Assembly (NCBI RefSeq): GCF_018860385.1
Contig: NZ_JAHKPH010000010.1
Location: 129,773-193,772 of the forward strand
Source of the DNA: Reinekea forsetii
Lineage (GTDB): Bacteria; Pseudomonadota; Gammaproteobacteria; Pseudomonadales; Natronospirillaceae
Length of the DNA stretch: 64,000 nucleotides
Reading direction: 5' to 3'
How positions within the stretch are numbered: position 1 is the first letter of the stretch; every line of letters begins with the position of its first letter. Below, one piece after another: positions 1 to 9,738 of this stretch. The notes under the pieces are model-generated. The model was not told the origin of the DNA. It ran no database searches and saw only the letters and a list, made by a program, of their open reading frames with translations. The translations under genes were made by a program, and so were the position numbers.

Positions 1-1029
1 ATTGCATTGTCTATTTTTATACTACGCAATATGAAAAAAGACCTCGCAAAAATTGTGACAGAAACCAATTATGTGGCGCAGGGTGATTTAACGCGCCCCA
101 TAATTGTGTCTGAAGGTAAAAATGAGATCAGTGATGTGAATCGCTCGATCAATACAATGCAAAATAAGCTTAAAGAGATGTTTTCTAACATAAATGAGCT
201 GTCAAGTGAGCTGGGCAAGAGCACTAACTTACTGGAAGCCGACGGTGACAATCGCCGTAGAGGTGCTGAGAAGCAAACGGAGAAAATTGAAGCGGTGCTA
301 GCCACCTTTCAAAAGGTAGAGTATGCATCTCAGCAGGTTGAACACAACGCAACGCGCGCGATTGATCAAAGTGACAGTGCTTCAGAGTTAGTAGAAAAAA
401 GTGAACATATCATTCACGCAACGGCGACGGTGATTAAAGCCTTGGCTGAGAAAATCGAAGATGCGGTTAATATTATTTCTAACTTGAATGCTCAAACTGA
501 GAACATTCAAAATATCTTGGGTGTAATTAAAGGTATCGCCGATCAGACTAATTTACTTGCATTAAATGCTGCCATCGAAGCGGCAAGAGCTGGAGAGCAA
601 GGCCGAGGCTTTGCCGTTGTTGCCGATGAAGTTCGAACACTTGCCATGCGCACACAGCAGTCTACCCAAGAAATAGAATCTACGCTCGATACCTTGACGG
701 TAAGTACTGGCAAGGCCGTAAAGGCTATTAACGAAAGCAAAGACGTTTCAGAGCAAAGTGTGACAAAAGCAACTGAAGCGGCCGAAGTTATGAGCAGTAT
801 TGGAACAACAGTCAGTGATATTAAAGCTATGTCTAGCGAGACAACCGTTTCGGCACAAGAGCAAATTCAATCATTACAATCGCTCTCAGAAATTATTAAT
901 GATATTGCAGAAGTAGCGACCGATAACGCTAAGCAAGCTAATTCTTCGAGTGTTATTACTGAGACATTAAGCAGCTTAAGCAAGAATCTGTTGAAATCTT
1001 TAGAAGATTTTAAATTTAATAAAGTTTAA
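1..1029 (+). CDS. Methyl-accepting chemotaxis protein, C-terminal part (5' end outside window)
   Basis: The reading frame is open from the first base, so the N-terminal sensor and membrane segments lie outside the window. What remains begins with the end of a HAMP linker (roughly residues 8-60, with a DLTRPI-type motif) and continues as a long helical signalling domain. The hairpin tip is clear at about residues 175-215 ([20 protein letters not shown], then [12 protein letters not shown]). This tip binds CheA and CheW in chemoreceptor arrays at the inner membrane. The ligand cannot be inferred from this part. It is followed by a hairpin terminator shared with the convergent esterase gene. Confidence 0.95.
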   Translation: MALSIFILRNMKKDLAKIVTETNYVAQGDLTRPIIVSEGKNEISDVNRSINTMQNKLKEMFSNINELSSELGKSTNLLEADGDNRRRGAEKQTEKIEAVLATFQKVEYASQQVEHNATRAIDQSDSASELVEKSEHIIHATATVIKALAEKIEDAVNIISNLNAQTENIQNILGVIKGIADQTNLLALNAAIEAARAGEQGRGFAVVADEVRTLAMRTQQSTQEIESTLDTLTVSTGKAVKAINESKDVSEQSVTKATEAAEVMSSIGTTVSDIKAMSSETTVSAQEQIQSLQSLSEIINDIAEVATDNAKQANSSSVITETLSSLSKNLLKSLEDFKFNKV

Positions 1030-1037
1030 TAAAAAAA

Positions 1038-1057
1038 GCGGGCTGCTTAAAGCCCGC
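1038..1057. terminator. Bidirectional rho-independent terminator
   Basis: A 7-bp stem GCGGGCT/AGCCCGC closes a 6-nt loop. Seven A residues lie on the left, which read as a T tract on the minus strand. It sits between the convergent chemoreceptor and esterase genes and suits the minus-strand esterase transcript best. Confidence 0.8.
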
Positions 1058-1079
1058 TATTACTTTCAGTCAGTCCATA

Positions 1080-2777
1080 TTATGGGCATTGACCCACTTC
1101 AAAAATGCCATCAGAAGTTTCTGCCACCCAACTATAAGATCCCGACACGCCACCTAAATAATCATTGCCTCCAACAGTGTAGTAACCCATGGAATAATAC
1201 GCCCGAGAATTATTAGAGTGCTGTAAGTTCGATCCATACCATTGTTGGCATTCGAAAGAACTTGGTGGTGGTGGGGTACTATGACAAGCCGCAGGCTCTA
1301 ATAAGTACCATAGGCCAGGTTCACCTTCGGTTAGCGCCACAGAACTCCAGCTATCCCATGCAAAGCCAATGTCGCTTTGGTCGCCAGTAGAGATAGCTCT
1401 TAAGTTGTATGAACCCCCAGCATTAGCACGCCCAGCTTGAATATGGTCGCTGGGTGATGCATTGCTCACCGCACATGTTTCTGTGGGAGCGTTAGGGTCG
1501 TAAACCTCAACAGTACGAGTTGCTGTACCCGTATAGTTATCGGAATCAGTTGCGCTGTAACTACAGTAGTAATCGCCAACCACGGCCGTGTTCACGTTGC
1601 AACTAGATTGCACCGCTAAACTGCCATCTTCGGCATCATAAGCTGTTGCACCTGGGTCATTAAAGTTATTGCCAATAGCGACTAACATTGGGTTTGCGCC
1701 ATTCATTGTAATGATGGGTTTGTTCACAGGCGTACCGGCCTGTTTAGGGTGGCGATTAAAGAAATCCCAAATAATATCAGGCATGCTTGGCCCTAGTTTA
1801 ATTGACCATTTGCCGTTGTTTCCGTTTTGGCCGCCAATCCAATAGTGACCATGGTTTGTGTCTTGTGTGTTTGGTGTACTCAATGGACCATTATAAAAAA
1901 CAGTTTCTACAATGGAGCGTGAGCCAATATTGCCATCTTGTGTAAAGTACTCGTGCTCACAACCGTAATCATTGCTGCCATTAACCGGCGAACAGTTTTC
2001 TATTTTTGCTCGAGTTTCACTCGGGGAATTAAAGTTTTCGGAACCAAAAACTAATAAATGGCTGTCGCGAATATTTCGCCCAGCGGGCTGAACCACGGTG
2101 CAATCATTTTCACTTTGAATAACCATCATAGGAATAGGGTAGTCGTCATCTAGCTCTAGATTGATATCATTGGCAACTCTACCAACTGAATGGAATGTCG
2201 CGTTACCAGGGCATTGACCACTTAAAGAAACAGACGCTGCATCCTCTCCATAAGGTAACCCTGCTACCGAGGCTGAAGCCGCCCAATATTCGTTATGAGT
2301 AATGGCCGCTACTTCGGCCATTGCTCCACCTGAAGATAGCCCTGTGATGTAGCGGCGATTAGGGTCAATACTAAATTCTTGTTCAACTAAAAGCCCAATT
2401 TGATGTAAGTCTTCAGCTTCCCCAGAGCCTTCGTGGCGGTGATTTTCAAACCAAAATCCCCAGCAATTTTCATTACGTAACCCATCGTAGCTTGTAATAA
2501 ATGGCATAACTAAAACAAAACCATATTGGTCGGCGGCGTCGACTAGCCCCCAATCGTTTTTCACGTCGGTATTTGTTTGTTTGCAGCCATGCAAAGCCAT
2601 AACCATTGGAGCGGAGCTGGTTGCTCCTGTAGGTACATACACTTCATATTGTCTTGTTTGCGATGCGGTATAAGATTGTTGATTTAGTGTTCTTGAATAA
2701 AAGGTTCCAGCAACAACGGTTGCACTGGAAAGTGAAAATAGGGCGATCATTAAATAGCCCATGAGTCGGTAGTTCAT
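1080..2777 (-). CDS. Secreted PHB-depolymerase-family esterase with C-terminal accessory modules
   Basis: A 565-residue protein with an N-terminal signal peptide (hydrophobic residues about 6-23, ending VVAG). Residues about 25-345 form an Esterase_phd-type alpha/beta hydrolase: LHGCKQ supplies the oxyanion region, GLSSG places the nucleophile at Ser148, and an NHGHYW segment probably carries the catalytic His. Relatives include poly(3-hydroxybutyrate) depolymerases and feruloyl/acetylxylan esterases, so the substrate is uncertain. A DUF5011/HYR-like Ig domain follows (about 350-425), then a Cys-rich region and a Pro linker (PPPP) leading to a Tyr/Gly/Ser-rich tail, which may bind insoluble polymer. 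A GAGGAG ribosome site precedes the ATG. Export through the type II system encoded at 36-44 kb is plausible but inferred. Confidence 0.85.
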   Translation of the reverse strand: MNYRLMGYLMIALFSLSSATVVAGTFYSRTLNQQSYTASQTRQYEVYVPTGATSSAPMVMALHGCKQTNTDVKNDWGLVDAADQYGFVLVMPFITSYDGLRNENCWGFWFENHRHEGSGEAEDLHQIGLLVEQEFSIDPNRRYITGLSSGGAMAEVAAITHNEYWAASASVAGLPYGEDAASVSLSGQCPGNATFHSVGRVANDINLELDDDYPIPMMVIQSENDCTVVQPAGRNIRDSHLLVFGSENFNSPSETRAKIENCSPVNGSNDYGCEHEYFTQDGNIGSRSIVETVFYNGPLSTPNTQDTNHGHYWIGGQNGNNGKWSIKLGPSMPDIIWDFFNRHPKQAGTPVNKPIITMNGANPMLVAIGNNFNDPGATAYDAEDGSLAVQSSCNVNTAVVGDYYCSYSATDSDNYTGTATRTVEVYDPNAPTETCAVSNASPSDHIQAGRANAGGSYNLRAISTGDQSDIGFAWDSWSSVALTEGEPGLWYLLEPAACHSTPPPPSSFECQQWYGSNLQHSNNSRAYYSMGYYTVGGNDYLGGVSGSYSWVAETSDGIFEVGQCP

Positions 2778-2969
2778 TTGTCTCTCCTCGTTATTTTTAT
2801 TTTAATAACGTAGACATGAGACCCCAATTTTCGCTAGTCGTCATCAGAGTGGCTCACTCTACGGCCACGACTGCTCAACATGGTTCTGATACTATGGCTG
2901 TTCAAATAACAAACAGAAATCGTAAGATAGGAGGAGGTTAAAAATGATGAGGTTGAGCGAAAAAAACAT

Positions 2970-2996
2970 GCCCACTTCCGTTTGTTGGCCGTGGGC
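2970..2996 (-). terminator. Rho-independent terminator of the symporter gene
   Basis: On the minus strand a GCCCAC/GTGGGC stem with a 15-nt loop is followed by ATG and seven T residues, 14 bases after the symporter stop codon. Confidence 0.75.
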
Positions 2997-3010
2997 TGAA
3001 TAGTTTTCTA

Positions 3011-4507
3011 CTAAGCTTTTTCTTTTTGCTTTAATCGATTTTCCCAAAAAGTTGCATTTTTAATGCCTAGTTTTACTGGGTCAAACGTAATTGGTCCGCC
3101 TGCTTTTTTCTGGTCTTCGTAATCTTTCAGGCAACGCATAGTTGGCTTATACATCATGAAAATAACTAAGATGCCGACGATGTTTACCCAAGCCATTAAG
3201 CCAACGCCAACATCTCCTAAGTTCCATATGTAGCCGGCACTGTTAACGGTGCCGTAAGCGACCATAAACATAAGTAGGAATTTGAAAACCGTAGAAGGCA
3301 AACGATTGTTGAGTAATCGATTCAAATACACAACGTTGGTTTCGGTAATGTAGTAGTAAGCCAAGATAGTCGTAAACGCAAAGAAGAATAAGGCGATGCC
3401 AACGAACACTTGACCAAATTGTCCGAATACACTGAATAAAGCCATTTGCGTAAAGGCAGCTGATCCAATTTCAGTAGACGCATCGATATTTTGAATTATG
3501 AACGAGCCATCGGTTAATGTACCAACTACGTTGTATTGCTGAGTGATTAAAATCATAAATGCCGTTGCAGTACATACGAAAAGAGTATCGACGTACACAG
3601 AAAATGCCTGAACTAAACCTTGCTGAGAAGGGTGGTCAACCTCTGCTGCAGCGGCTGCATGTGGCCCTGTACCTTGACCTGCCTCATTAGAGTATATGCC
3701 ACGCTTCACACCCCATCCAATGGCTGCACCAAAACCAGCCTGAGCGGTAAATGCATCGCTAAAGATAAGCGCGAAAATACCAGGTACCTTATCGAAGTTT
3801 AAGAAAACAATGATTAAAGCCATGATGATGTAGCCAAGTGCCATGAATGGAACGACTACTTGCGTAAATGAGGCAATACGCTTAATACCGCCAAAAATAA
3901 TGAAACCCAATACAACTAAAATAATGGCTAACGCGACTAACTTATGCGTTCCAACATCACCAAAAGCGGTAGAAACAATATTGCCATCACCAAATATTTG
4001 TGTGACAGCATTGCCTACTGCATTTGCTTGTACGCCTGGTAGGAAGATACCGCAAGCAACAATGGCAGAGATCGCAAACACAACTCCCAGCCAACGCCAA
4101 CCTAAGCAGCGCTCAAAGTAATAAGCAGGGCCACCGCGGTATTCACCTTCTTCTTCAACTTTATAAAGCTGACCTAAAGTCGATTCAACATAAGCGGTAC
4201 TGGCTCCTAAAAAGGCAACAACCCACATCCAGAAAATGGCGCCAGGACCACCAAAACCAATAGCCGCAGCAACACCGGCAATGTTGCCCACACCCACACG
4301 ACCAGAAAGCGAAACGGCTAACGCCTGAAAAGAAGAAATGCCTTTTTCAGAAGTATTGCCATTTAAAAGCAGCTTCCACATTTCTTTAAAATGCCGAACC
4401 TGACCAAAACGAGTTAAAATTGAATAGAATAAACCTGCGCCGAGGCAAAGGTATATTAGAGCTTCGCTCCAAATAAACCCATTGAGCGTAGAAATAAATG
4501 CTTCCAT
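3011..4507 (-). CDS. Alanine/glycine:cation (Na+) symporter, AGCS family
   Basis: A 498-residue polytopic inner-membrane protein with about ten or eleven hydrophobic segments. It carries the AGCS signatures: an N-terminal region with GRVGVGNIAGVA and a central KRGIYSNEAGQGTGPHAAAA segment, which contribute to the Na+ and amino-acid sites in this family. Such proteins (DagA/AlsT type) import alanine or glycine with Na+. The length is normal for the family. It is transcribed alone, with its own terminator downstream. The substrate preference cannot be read from sequence. Confidence 0.93.
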   Translation of the reverse strand: MEAFISTLNGFIWSEALIYLCLGAGLFYSILTRFGQVRHFKEMWKLLLNGNTSEKGISSFQALAVSLSGRVGVGNIAGVAAAIGFGGPGAIFWMWVVAFLGASTAYVESTLGQLYKVEEEGEYRGGPAYYFERCLGWRWLGVVFAISAIVACGIFLPGVQANAVGNAVTQIFGDGNIVSTAFGDVGTHKLVALAIILVVLGFIIFGGIKRIASFTQVVVPFMALGYIIMALIIVFLNFDKVPGIFALIFSDAFTAQAGFGAAIGWGVKRGIYSNEAGQGTGPHAAAAAEVDHPSQQGLVQAFSVYVDTLFVCTATAFMILITQQYNVVGTLTDGSFIIQNIDASTEIGSAAFTQMALFSVFGQFGQVFVGIALFFFAFTTILAYYYITETNVVYLNRLLNNRLPSTVFKFLLMFMVAYGTVNSAGYIWNLGDVGVGLMAWVNIVGILVIFMMYKPTMRCLKDYEDQKKAGGPITFDPVKLGIKNATFWENRLKQKEKA

Positions 4508-4705
4508 TGTTTTCCCTTATTGTTGTTGTCTAAATTAAACCGCCGAAATGCTATTCACTTTGATGTTTGAAAACAATGTCGTTTAGGGAAAAACTGTAAG
4601 AAAGTGGAGGATTTTGTAAGACGCAATAATGCAGTCTGAAAATGTTAATTATGTTTATTCTTTAACCCGTGAAATTAAAGCTATTCGTTGCAAAAGGGCA
4701 AATTA

Positions 4706-5392
4706 ATGAGTGTGATATTTTGGGTTTTCGACGGCACTTTAGCAAGCCGACAAGGCATGTGGTCGGGCGCATTAGCTAACTTAGCACAACAACATTTCCC
4801 TGATTCTGAAATAACAATAGACGATATTCGGCCGCATCTAAAAACTGGATTTCCTTGGCATGAACCGCTAAAAAATTACGGTATTCGAAGCTCTGATGAT
4901 TGGTGGGCTGAAATGCAGCAAGTATTTAGCCGTGCTTATAGAAATGCAGGGTTAGCTTCGAATGATGCAAGAAAGCTATCTAGGTTAGTTAAAGGCGAAT
5001 TTCTGAATCCACAATACTGGACAATTTATGATGATGTAGAAGAATGCCTTTTGAAACTGACTGAGTTGGGTTGGAAGCAAATAATACTAAGCAACCATGT
5101 TCCAGAATTGCCTACATTAGTAAAAGCCTTAGGTTTATCTCAATATTTTGATGAAATAATAAGCTCAGCCAACGTAGGTTTTGAGAAACCTTACAAAGCA
5201 GTTTATGAAGCTGCAAAAGCAAGAGTGAATAGGCAATTAAAAATGTGGATGATTGGCGATAATTATAAAGCCGATGTTGAAGGCGCTGAGCTATGCGGTA
5301 TACCTGCAATTTTAGTTCGCAATCATAATGAAGCGGCCACGCGAAGTTCTTTGTCATTATCTGGCATTGCCGATATTGTCGGAGAAGCATAA
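4706..5392 (+). CDS. HAD-superfamily hydrolase-like protein lacking the nucleophilic Asp
   Basis: I chose the ATG at 4706 (preceded by AAGGGC) over an upstream TTG, giving 228 residues. The protein has a HAD fold with a cap: motif II ILSNH, motif III Lys in FEKPYKAVY, and motif IV IGDNYKADVEGA are all present. Motif I, normally hhhDFDGTL, reads IFWVFDGTL, so the first Asp (the nucleophile that forms the phospho-aspartyl intermediate) is Val7, while the second Asp (Asp9) remains. Codon 7 is GTT, one base from GAT. The protein may be catalytically dead, have another role, or reflect a recent mutation or sequence error. It stands alone between the symporter and the recombinase. Confidence 0.85.
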   Translation: MSVIFWVFDGTLASRQGMWSGALANLAQQHFPDSEITIDDIRPHLKTGFPWHEPLKNYGIRSSDDWWAEMQQVFSRAYRNAGLASNDARKLSRLVKGEFLNPQYWTIYDDVEECLLKLTELGWKQIILSNHVPELPTLVKALGLSQYFDEIISSANVGFEKPYKAVYEAAKARVNRQLKMWMIGDNYKADVEGAELCGIPAILVRNHNEAATRSSLSLSGIADIVGEA

Positions 5393-5529
5393 GCACCTTA
5401 GGCATACTTAGCCATTAACTGAGCGGGGTATCTAACCATAGTATTTATTTCCGATACTGTTCAGTACTCGACATAATGTAATAAGCCAGATAGAATAGCT
5501 TATATACTCATAAGCCAACCTAAAACCAT

Positions 5530-6756
5530 ATGAAAATCGATAACCCAACGCCGTTGTTTCCTAAACAGGATGATTTCAAACATTTCGATATGCGCGACTA
5601 TCCGAGCATTGAACCCGTTTTAAATGAATCTTGGAAACTCAAAGATTGGCAGCAAGCTTTTGATTTTTTAGCCTACATCAACCGCAATAAATCAAAAAAT
5701 ACCTTTACGCGCTTTCGCAGTGAAATTGAAAAGCTGTTGCTTTGGTGCTTCTTGGTTAAGCAGTCGCCCTTAGAATCTTTGCGGAAATCCGATATTCTTG
5801 AGTACATTGATTTTTTCTGGAGCCCTCCAAAACATTGGATGGCATTTAACAATTACGATCGATTCGTGTTATCTGAAGGTAGATTTCTAGTTAACGAGAA
5901 ATGGATGCCTTATAAGGTTTCTACGCCGAAAGCTTCTAAAATAAAGGCCGATAAGTCTAAATACCGTCCGTCACAACAATCGCTCGCGTCTTTATTTACT
6001 GCAAACAATGCCTTTTTTAAGCACCTAATTGATGAAGAATACCTCATCGGTAACCCAATACCGCTGGCTAAGAAAGATTGTCGATACTTCATCAAAGATG
6101 CTCAGGTTAAGAAAATTAAGCGCTTATCTGAAGCTCAATGGGCCTATGTACTGACTACGGCGATAGATTTAGCCGATAATGATGCCATTTACGAGCGCAG
6201 TTTATTCTTGATAATTACCTTGAAAACACTGTTTTTACGTATTTCAGAGTTGTCTGACCGGGATGAATGGAGCCCAACCATGGGCGATTTTTGGAAAGAT
6301 CACGATGGTCATTGGTGGCTAAAAGTGTATGGAAAAGGGCGCAAAATACGCGATGTTTCGGTACCTGCTAGCTATTTAGACTATTTACGTCGTTATCGTG
6401 CCAGTCAAAGTTTACCATCACTGCCCTCACCCAATGAGCCCTCGCCTATTATATTTAAACTACGCGGCCCTGGCAGCCCAACTTCTCGTCAGTTAACACG
6501 GTTAATACAAGAACTGTTCGATATCGCTTATGACAAAATGGTCAAAGAAAAAGGTGTGGAGGAATCGCAACAACTAAAAGAATCCTCTACGCATTGGCTA
6601 AGGCATACTGGCGCCAGTATGGAGATTGAGCGTGGCCGTGATATGAAAGATTTATCAGATGATTTAGGCCATTCCAGTATGGCTACAACCGATACGGTAT
6701 ACGTGCAGTCTGAAAACAAAAAGAGAGCAGAGAGTGGTAAGGAACGAAAAGTATAG
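5530..6756 (+). CDS. Tyrosine recombinase / site-specific integrase
   Basis: A 408-residue phage-integrase-family enzyme. The SAM-like core-binding domain spans roughly residues 35-175 and the catalytic domain about 195-400. The full active site is visible: Arg237 (LRISEL), Lys269 (YGKGRK), His355-x-x-Arg358 (HWLRHT), His381 (LGHSS) and nucleophile Tyr391 (TVYVQ). It breaks and rejoins DNA through a 3'-phosphotyrosine. No phage genes, excisionase or tRNA attachment site lies beside it, so it may be a lone integrase left from a mobile element. It is about 3 kb from the rhs island, but no link is proven. Confidence 0.93.
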   Translation: MKIDNPTPLFPKQDDFKHFDMRDYPSIEPVLNESWKLKDWQQAFDFLAYINRNKSKNTFTRFRSEIEKLLLWCFLVKQSPLESLRKSDILEYIDFFWSPPKHWMAFNNYDRFVLSEGRFLVNEKWMPYKVSTPKASKIKADKSKYRPSQQSLASLFTANNAFFKHLIDEEYLIGNPIPLAKKDCRYFIKDAQVKKIKRLSEAQWAYVLTTAIDLADNDAIYERSLFLIITLKTLFLRISELSDRDEWSPTMGDFWKDHDGHWWLKVYGKGRKIRDVSVPASYLDYLRRYRASQSLPSLPSPNEPSPIIFKLRGPGSPTSRQLTRLIQELFDIAYDKMVKEKGVEESQQLKESSTHWLRHTGASMEIERGRDMKDLSDDLGHSSMATTDTVYVQSENKKRAESGKERKV

Positions 6757-6772
6757 GCTTCAAAATAACCGG

Positions 6773-6786
6773 CCTATTTAAATAGG
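6773..6786. repeat. 14-bp perfect palindrome after the integrase gene
   Basis: CCTATTTAAATAGG lies 16 bases after the integrase stop codon, without a T tract. It could be a weak terminator or a protein-binding site; nothing more can be said. Confidence 0.4.
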
Positions 6787-6852
6787 TTCTGCATTATTGC
6801 TACTACGCTACTACACTATGTCGACCTGCTGATTTATTAAAGAGGAGCTAAA

Positions 6853-7086
6853 ATGGATACCACTGATCACAGCCATATGGCATCACTGTTTGAGCAATTG
6901 GGGCTTTCAGCTTCAAATGAAGATATTGAACGTTTTGTTTCTAGTCATAGCCTCGATGCTGGAGTTTCAATAGAAAAAGCGCCTTTTTGGACAACCGCGC
7001 AAGCCAGCTTTTTAGAAGAGTCGATTAGTGAAGATTCTGATTGGGCCGAGCTAGTCGATCAGTTGGCGGTATTGCTAAGAGCATAG
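6853..7086 (+). CDS. DUF2789 family protein
   Basis: A 77-residue acidic protein matching the small gammaproteobacterial DUF2789 family in length and pattern (SLFEQLGL near the start, PFWTTAQASFLEE, then a DWAELVDQLAVLLR end). The function of the family is unknown. The start is well supported by GAGGAG six bases before the ATG. A second, broken copy lies at 20361-20630, so the gene has been duplicated or acquired twice. It is convergent with gcdH. Confidence 0.85.
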   Translation: MDTTDHSHMASLFEQLGLSASNEDIERFVSSHSLDAGVSIEKAPFWTTAQASFLEESISEDSDWAELVDQLAVLLRA

Positions 7087-7152
7087 TCAACCAGTAATTT
7101 AGATCCAATACTTTAATGCCAGCTAACGCCCGACTTTGGATAGACTCAACCA

Positions 7153-8328
7153 TTAGAAAAACGCCTGAAGACCCGTTTGTGCACGACCAAGAATGAGCGC
7201 ATGTACATCATGAGTTCCTTCATAAGTGTTCACGGCCTCTAAGTTCATGACATGGCGGATAACGCCATATTCATCGCTGATACCGTTTCCGCCGTGCATA
7301 TCACGAGCGACACGTGCGATATCGAGTGCTTTACCTGTGTTGTTGCGTTTCATGAGTGAAATGAGTTCGACTGGGCAAGCACCTTTGTCCATTAATTGAC
7401 CCATGCGTAATGCACCTTGCAATCCTAAGCTAATCTCAGTTTGCATGTCGGCCAATTTCTTTTGAATCAGCTGTGTAGCGGCTAATGGTTTTCCAAACTG
7501 AACACGTTCCATCACATAAGATTGTGCCGCATGCCAGCAGGCTTCAGCGGCACCCATTGAACCCCAAGCAATACCGTAACGGGCTTTATTTAAACAGCCA
7601 AACGGACCTTTTAAACCAGCAACGGTAGGAAATATATTGGCTTCCGGAACAAATACATCTTCCATGACAATTTCACCGGTTGTTGAGGCTCTCAGGCTAA
7701 ATTTACCCTCAATTTTAGGTGTGCTTAAACCATTCATGTCGCGCTCAAGAATAAATCCGCGAATTTCACCGTCTAATTTAGCCCATACGACAAATACATC
7801 AGCAATGGGCGAATTCGTGATCCACATCTTTGCACCGTTTAAGATGTAGCCATTGTTGGTCTTAACGGCTTTAGATCGCATACTGGCTGGATCAGACCCA
7901 GCATCGGGCTCGGTTAAGCCAAAACAACCTACAAATTCCCCGCTCGCTAATTTAGGGAGATACTTCATGCGCTGCTCTTCACTGCCGTAGGCATAAATGG
8001 GGTGCATTACAAGGGATGATTGAACACTCATGGCGGATCGGTAACCACTGTCTACCCGCTCTACTTCTCGGGCAATCAAGCCATAGGCAACGTAAGTGGC
8101 ATCTGCACCACCATATTGTGCCGGCAAGGTTGCCCCTAACATGCCTAATGCGCCTAACTCTTTCATTATGTTGGCATCAAAATGCTCTTCACGATTGGCC
8201 ATTTGCGCTCTAGGCAATAGCTCGCCCTGGCAATAATCGCGTGCGGCTTCCATGATCATGCGTTCATCATCTGACACTTGAGCACTAATTAAAAATGGGT
8301 CTTTCCAATCGAAGGAGGTACGAGACAT
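7153..8328 (-). CDS. gcdH: Glutaryl-CoA dehydrogenase
   Basis: A 391-residue acyl-CoA dehydrogenase. FAD- and substrate-binding signatures include [16 protein letters not shown] and WITNSP, and the catalytic Glu lies in [15 protein letters not shown] near the C terminus, the arrangement of glutaryl-CoA dehydrogenases. The enzyme oxidises and decarboxylates glutaryl-CoA to crotonyl-CoA in lysine and tryptophan breakdown, passing electrons to ETF; etfAB and etfQO are at 46-50 kb. A divergent LysR gene starts 113 bp away, the usual gcdH/gcdR arrangement. Confidence 0.93.
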   Translation of the reverse strand: MSRTSFDWKDPFLISAQVSDDERMIMEAARDYCQGELLPRAQMANREEHFDANIMKELGALGMLGATLPAQYGGADATYVAYGLIAREVERVDSGYRSAMSVQSSLVMHPIYAYGSEEQRMKYLPKLASGEFVGCFGLTEPDAGSDPASMRSKAVKTNNGYILNGAKMWITNSPIADVFVVWAKLDGEIRGFILERDMNGLSTPKIEGKFSLRASTTGEIVMEDVFVPEANIFPTVAGLKGPFGCLNKARYGIAWGSMGAAEACWHAAQSYVMERVQFGKPLAATQLIQKKLADMQTEISLGLQGALRMGQLMDKGACPVELISLMKRNNTGKALDIARVARDMHGGNGISDEYGVIRHVMNLEAVNTYEGTHDVHALILGRAQTGLQAFF

Positions 8329-8381
8329 GTTTATTTCCTATAGTTTTTAATTATTTGATAACACCACCATACTAAAAACTT

Positions 8382-8408
8382 TAAGATAGGTATATTATAT
8401 ATATCTTA
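8382..8408. promoter_or_regulatory. Candidate LysR-type operator between gcdH and its regulator
   Basis: A 7-bp inverted repeat, TAAGATA at 8382-8388 and TATCTTA at 8402-8408, is separated by 13 bp inside the divergent intergenic region. LysR regulators usually bind such interrupted dyads between themselves and their target. This assignment is inference. Confidence 0.4.
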
Positions 8409-8441
8409 TATTTTCCATATAATAATTATATAGGTGTACCT

Positions 8442-9338
8442 TTGAACCTTAACAGTATCAGTCGGTTGAAATACTTTGTAGATATCGCCCAATCTGGCAG
8501 CTTTTCGAAATCGGCTAGAAACCTAGGGATTGCCCAACCTGCCCTGAGTATTGCGATTAAAACTTTAGAAGAAGAAACCGGCCTTAAACTGATCAACCGA
8601 AGTAATCGTACAATGTCACTTACCTCCGATGGCAATGTACTACTGAAGCATGCTCAAAATATTCTAAAAAACCTGAGCGAAGCCAGCCATGAATTATCAG
8701 AACTACGAGGTTTGGAAAAAGGGGAGATCAATATAGGTGCATCTTCTATGCTCTCTACCTATTTCTTGCCAGGTGTTCTCATTAAATTTAAACAGGCTTA
8801 CCCTGGTATCCGTGTAAGGCTTTATGAAGCCGGAACAAAAACACTGGAAAATAAGGTGATTTCAGGTGAATTAGACATTGCCTTGCTACAATCGAGCCCA
8901 GAGAACGCCGATATACGATACACAGCAACTTTAAGCGAGCAGGTAGTTGCCTGTTTACCAATTGATCATCATTTAGCGAATAAGAAAGCGATCAGTGTTG
9001 ATCAGTTTTCAGATTATCCGTTAGTAATGTTTCGTGAAGATTATTACCTGCGAGACTCAATTGAATTAAGTGCGCAGCAAGAGAAGAAGAAATTAAACAT
9101 ACAGTTTGAAACCAATTTAATAGAACTATTAAAAAAGTTAGTTCGGGAGCAAGTGGGTATTGCAACCTGTTTAAGCATGATCGTAGAAAACGAACCCGAC
9201 CTGTGTACTGTTCCCTTTAACCCCCCTATTCCGTTAGAGCTTTCTTGGGGTTGGAAAATGAATCATTATTTATCAAAAGCGGCGCAGGCATTTTTAAAGT
9301 TTTACGAACAGGAAAATAAGAAAAATAACATTAAATGA
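8442..9338 (+). CDS. LysR-family transcriptional regulator, probably of gcdH
   Basis: A 298-residue LysR protein. An N-terminal winged helix-turn-helix (about residues 5-62: SGSFSKSARNLGIAQPALS, then LEEETGLKL) is followed by a periplasmic-binding-protein-like effector domain (about 90-295). The start is a TTG preceded by AGGTG; no in-frame ATG lies nearby. Divergence from gcdH suggests it controls gcdH, perhaps with a glutarate-pathway effector; that follows from position only. Confidence 0.88.
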   Translation: MNLNSISRLKYFVDIAQSGSFSKSARNLGIAQPALSIAIKTLEEETGLKLINRSNRTMSLTSDGNVLLKHAQNILKNLSEASHELSELRGLEKGEINIGASSMLSTYFLPGVLIKFKQAYPGIRVRLYEAGTKTLENKVISGELDIALLQSSPENADIRYTATLSEQVVACLPIDHHLANKKAISVDQFSDYPLVMFREDYYLRDSIELSAQQEKKKLNIQFETNLIELLKKLVREQVGIATCLSMIVENEPDLCTVPFNPPIPLELSWGWKMNHYLSKAAQAFLKFYEQENKKNNIK

Positions 9339-9342
9339 TCAA

Positions 9343-9576
9343 TTGCTACCACCCATTCTTGCACGGTTAAAAATAGATTCTAAAAACTGGCTTCAGAATG
9401 TGAAATATTTTGAAACTATTTTTAAAGTTATGGCCGGTTCATTAAGCTCCGTGAAGTTTAAATGTACGCATTTGGGTTTTCAGAGAGCGCCTACTATTAG
9501 CCCTATTCTTACCTATTACCAACTTTATATTCACATCAAAAAAAATCAGGTGGCTGAAGGGTTTATGGTGCGTTAA
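9343..9576 (+). pseudogene. C-terminal remnant of a Y1-type (REP-associated-like) transposase
   Basis: The frame starts with LLPPILARLKIDSKNWL and continues with a segment rich in basic and aromatic residues. From memory, this resembles the C-terminal region of long tyrosine Y1 transposases (IS200/REP-associated relatives), where a PPIL.RL.ID...W motif follows the catalytic domain. The HUH and Tyr catalytic motifs are absent, and the only starts are non-ATG codons directly after the LysR stop. It is probably a decayed fragment. It lies just left of the repeat-bounded rhs cassettes, which makes it a candidate for the element that spread those repeats. Confidence 0.45.
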
Positions 9577-9666
9577 AAATAGCAATACTGTTTAAACACC
9601 ACCTTATTTAGTCTGCGCGGAACATCTTCAATCCTAACGAGTACACTAACATATAAACTAGCTTTC

Positions 9667-9698
9667 AACCCTTGTTAGAGTGCGTGTCCATATTAGTT
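9667..9698 (+). repeat. Cassette-boundary direct repeat, copy A
   Basis: The core at 9677-9698 is AGAGTGCGTGTCCATATTAG plus TT. It differs at one base from copy E (13870-13891), and the similarity extends about 9 bases to the left with a one-base gap. It marks the left limit of the rhs cassette array, beyond the first immunity candidate. Confidence 0.7.
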
Positions 9699-9738
9699 AT
9701 CACTGGTGGTTGCAATTCAACTGCTTGCTACTAGTTTT

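Noticed and set aside
2944-3003. A 19-codon reading frame with an ideal ribosome site (TAGGAGGAGG) and several Trp/Cys codons near its end
   Set aside because: It overlaps the minus-strand terminator of the symporter, nothing downstream on its strand could be led by it, and the T-tract hairpin explains the sequence.
8016-8213. Plus-strand frame opposite gcdH
   Set aside because: No start signals and no recognisable protein; shadow of gcdH.
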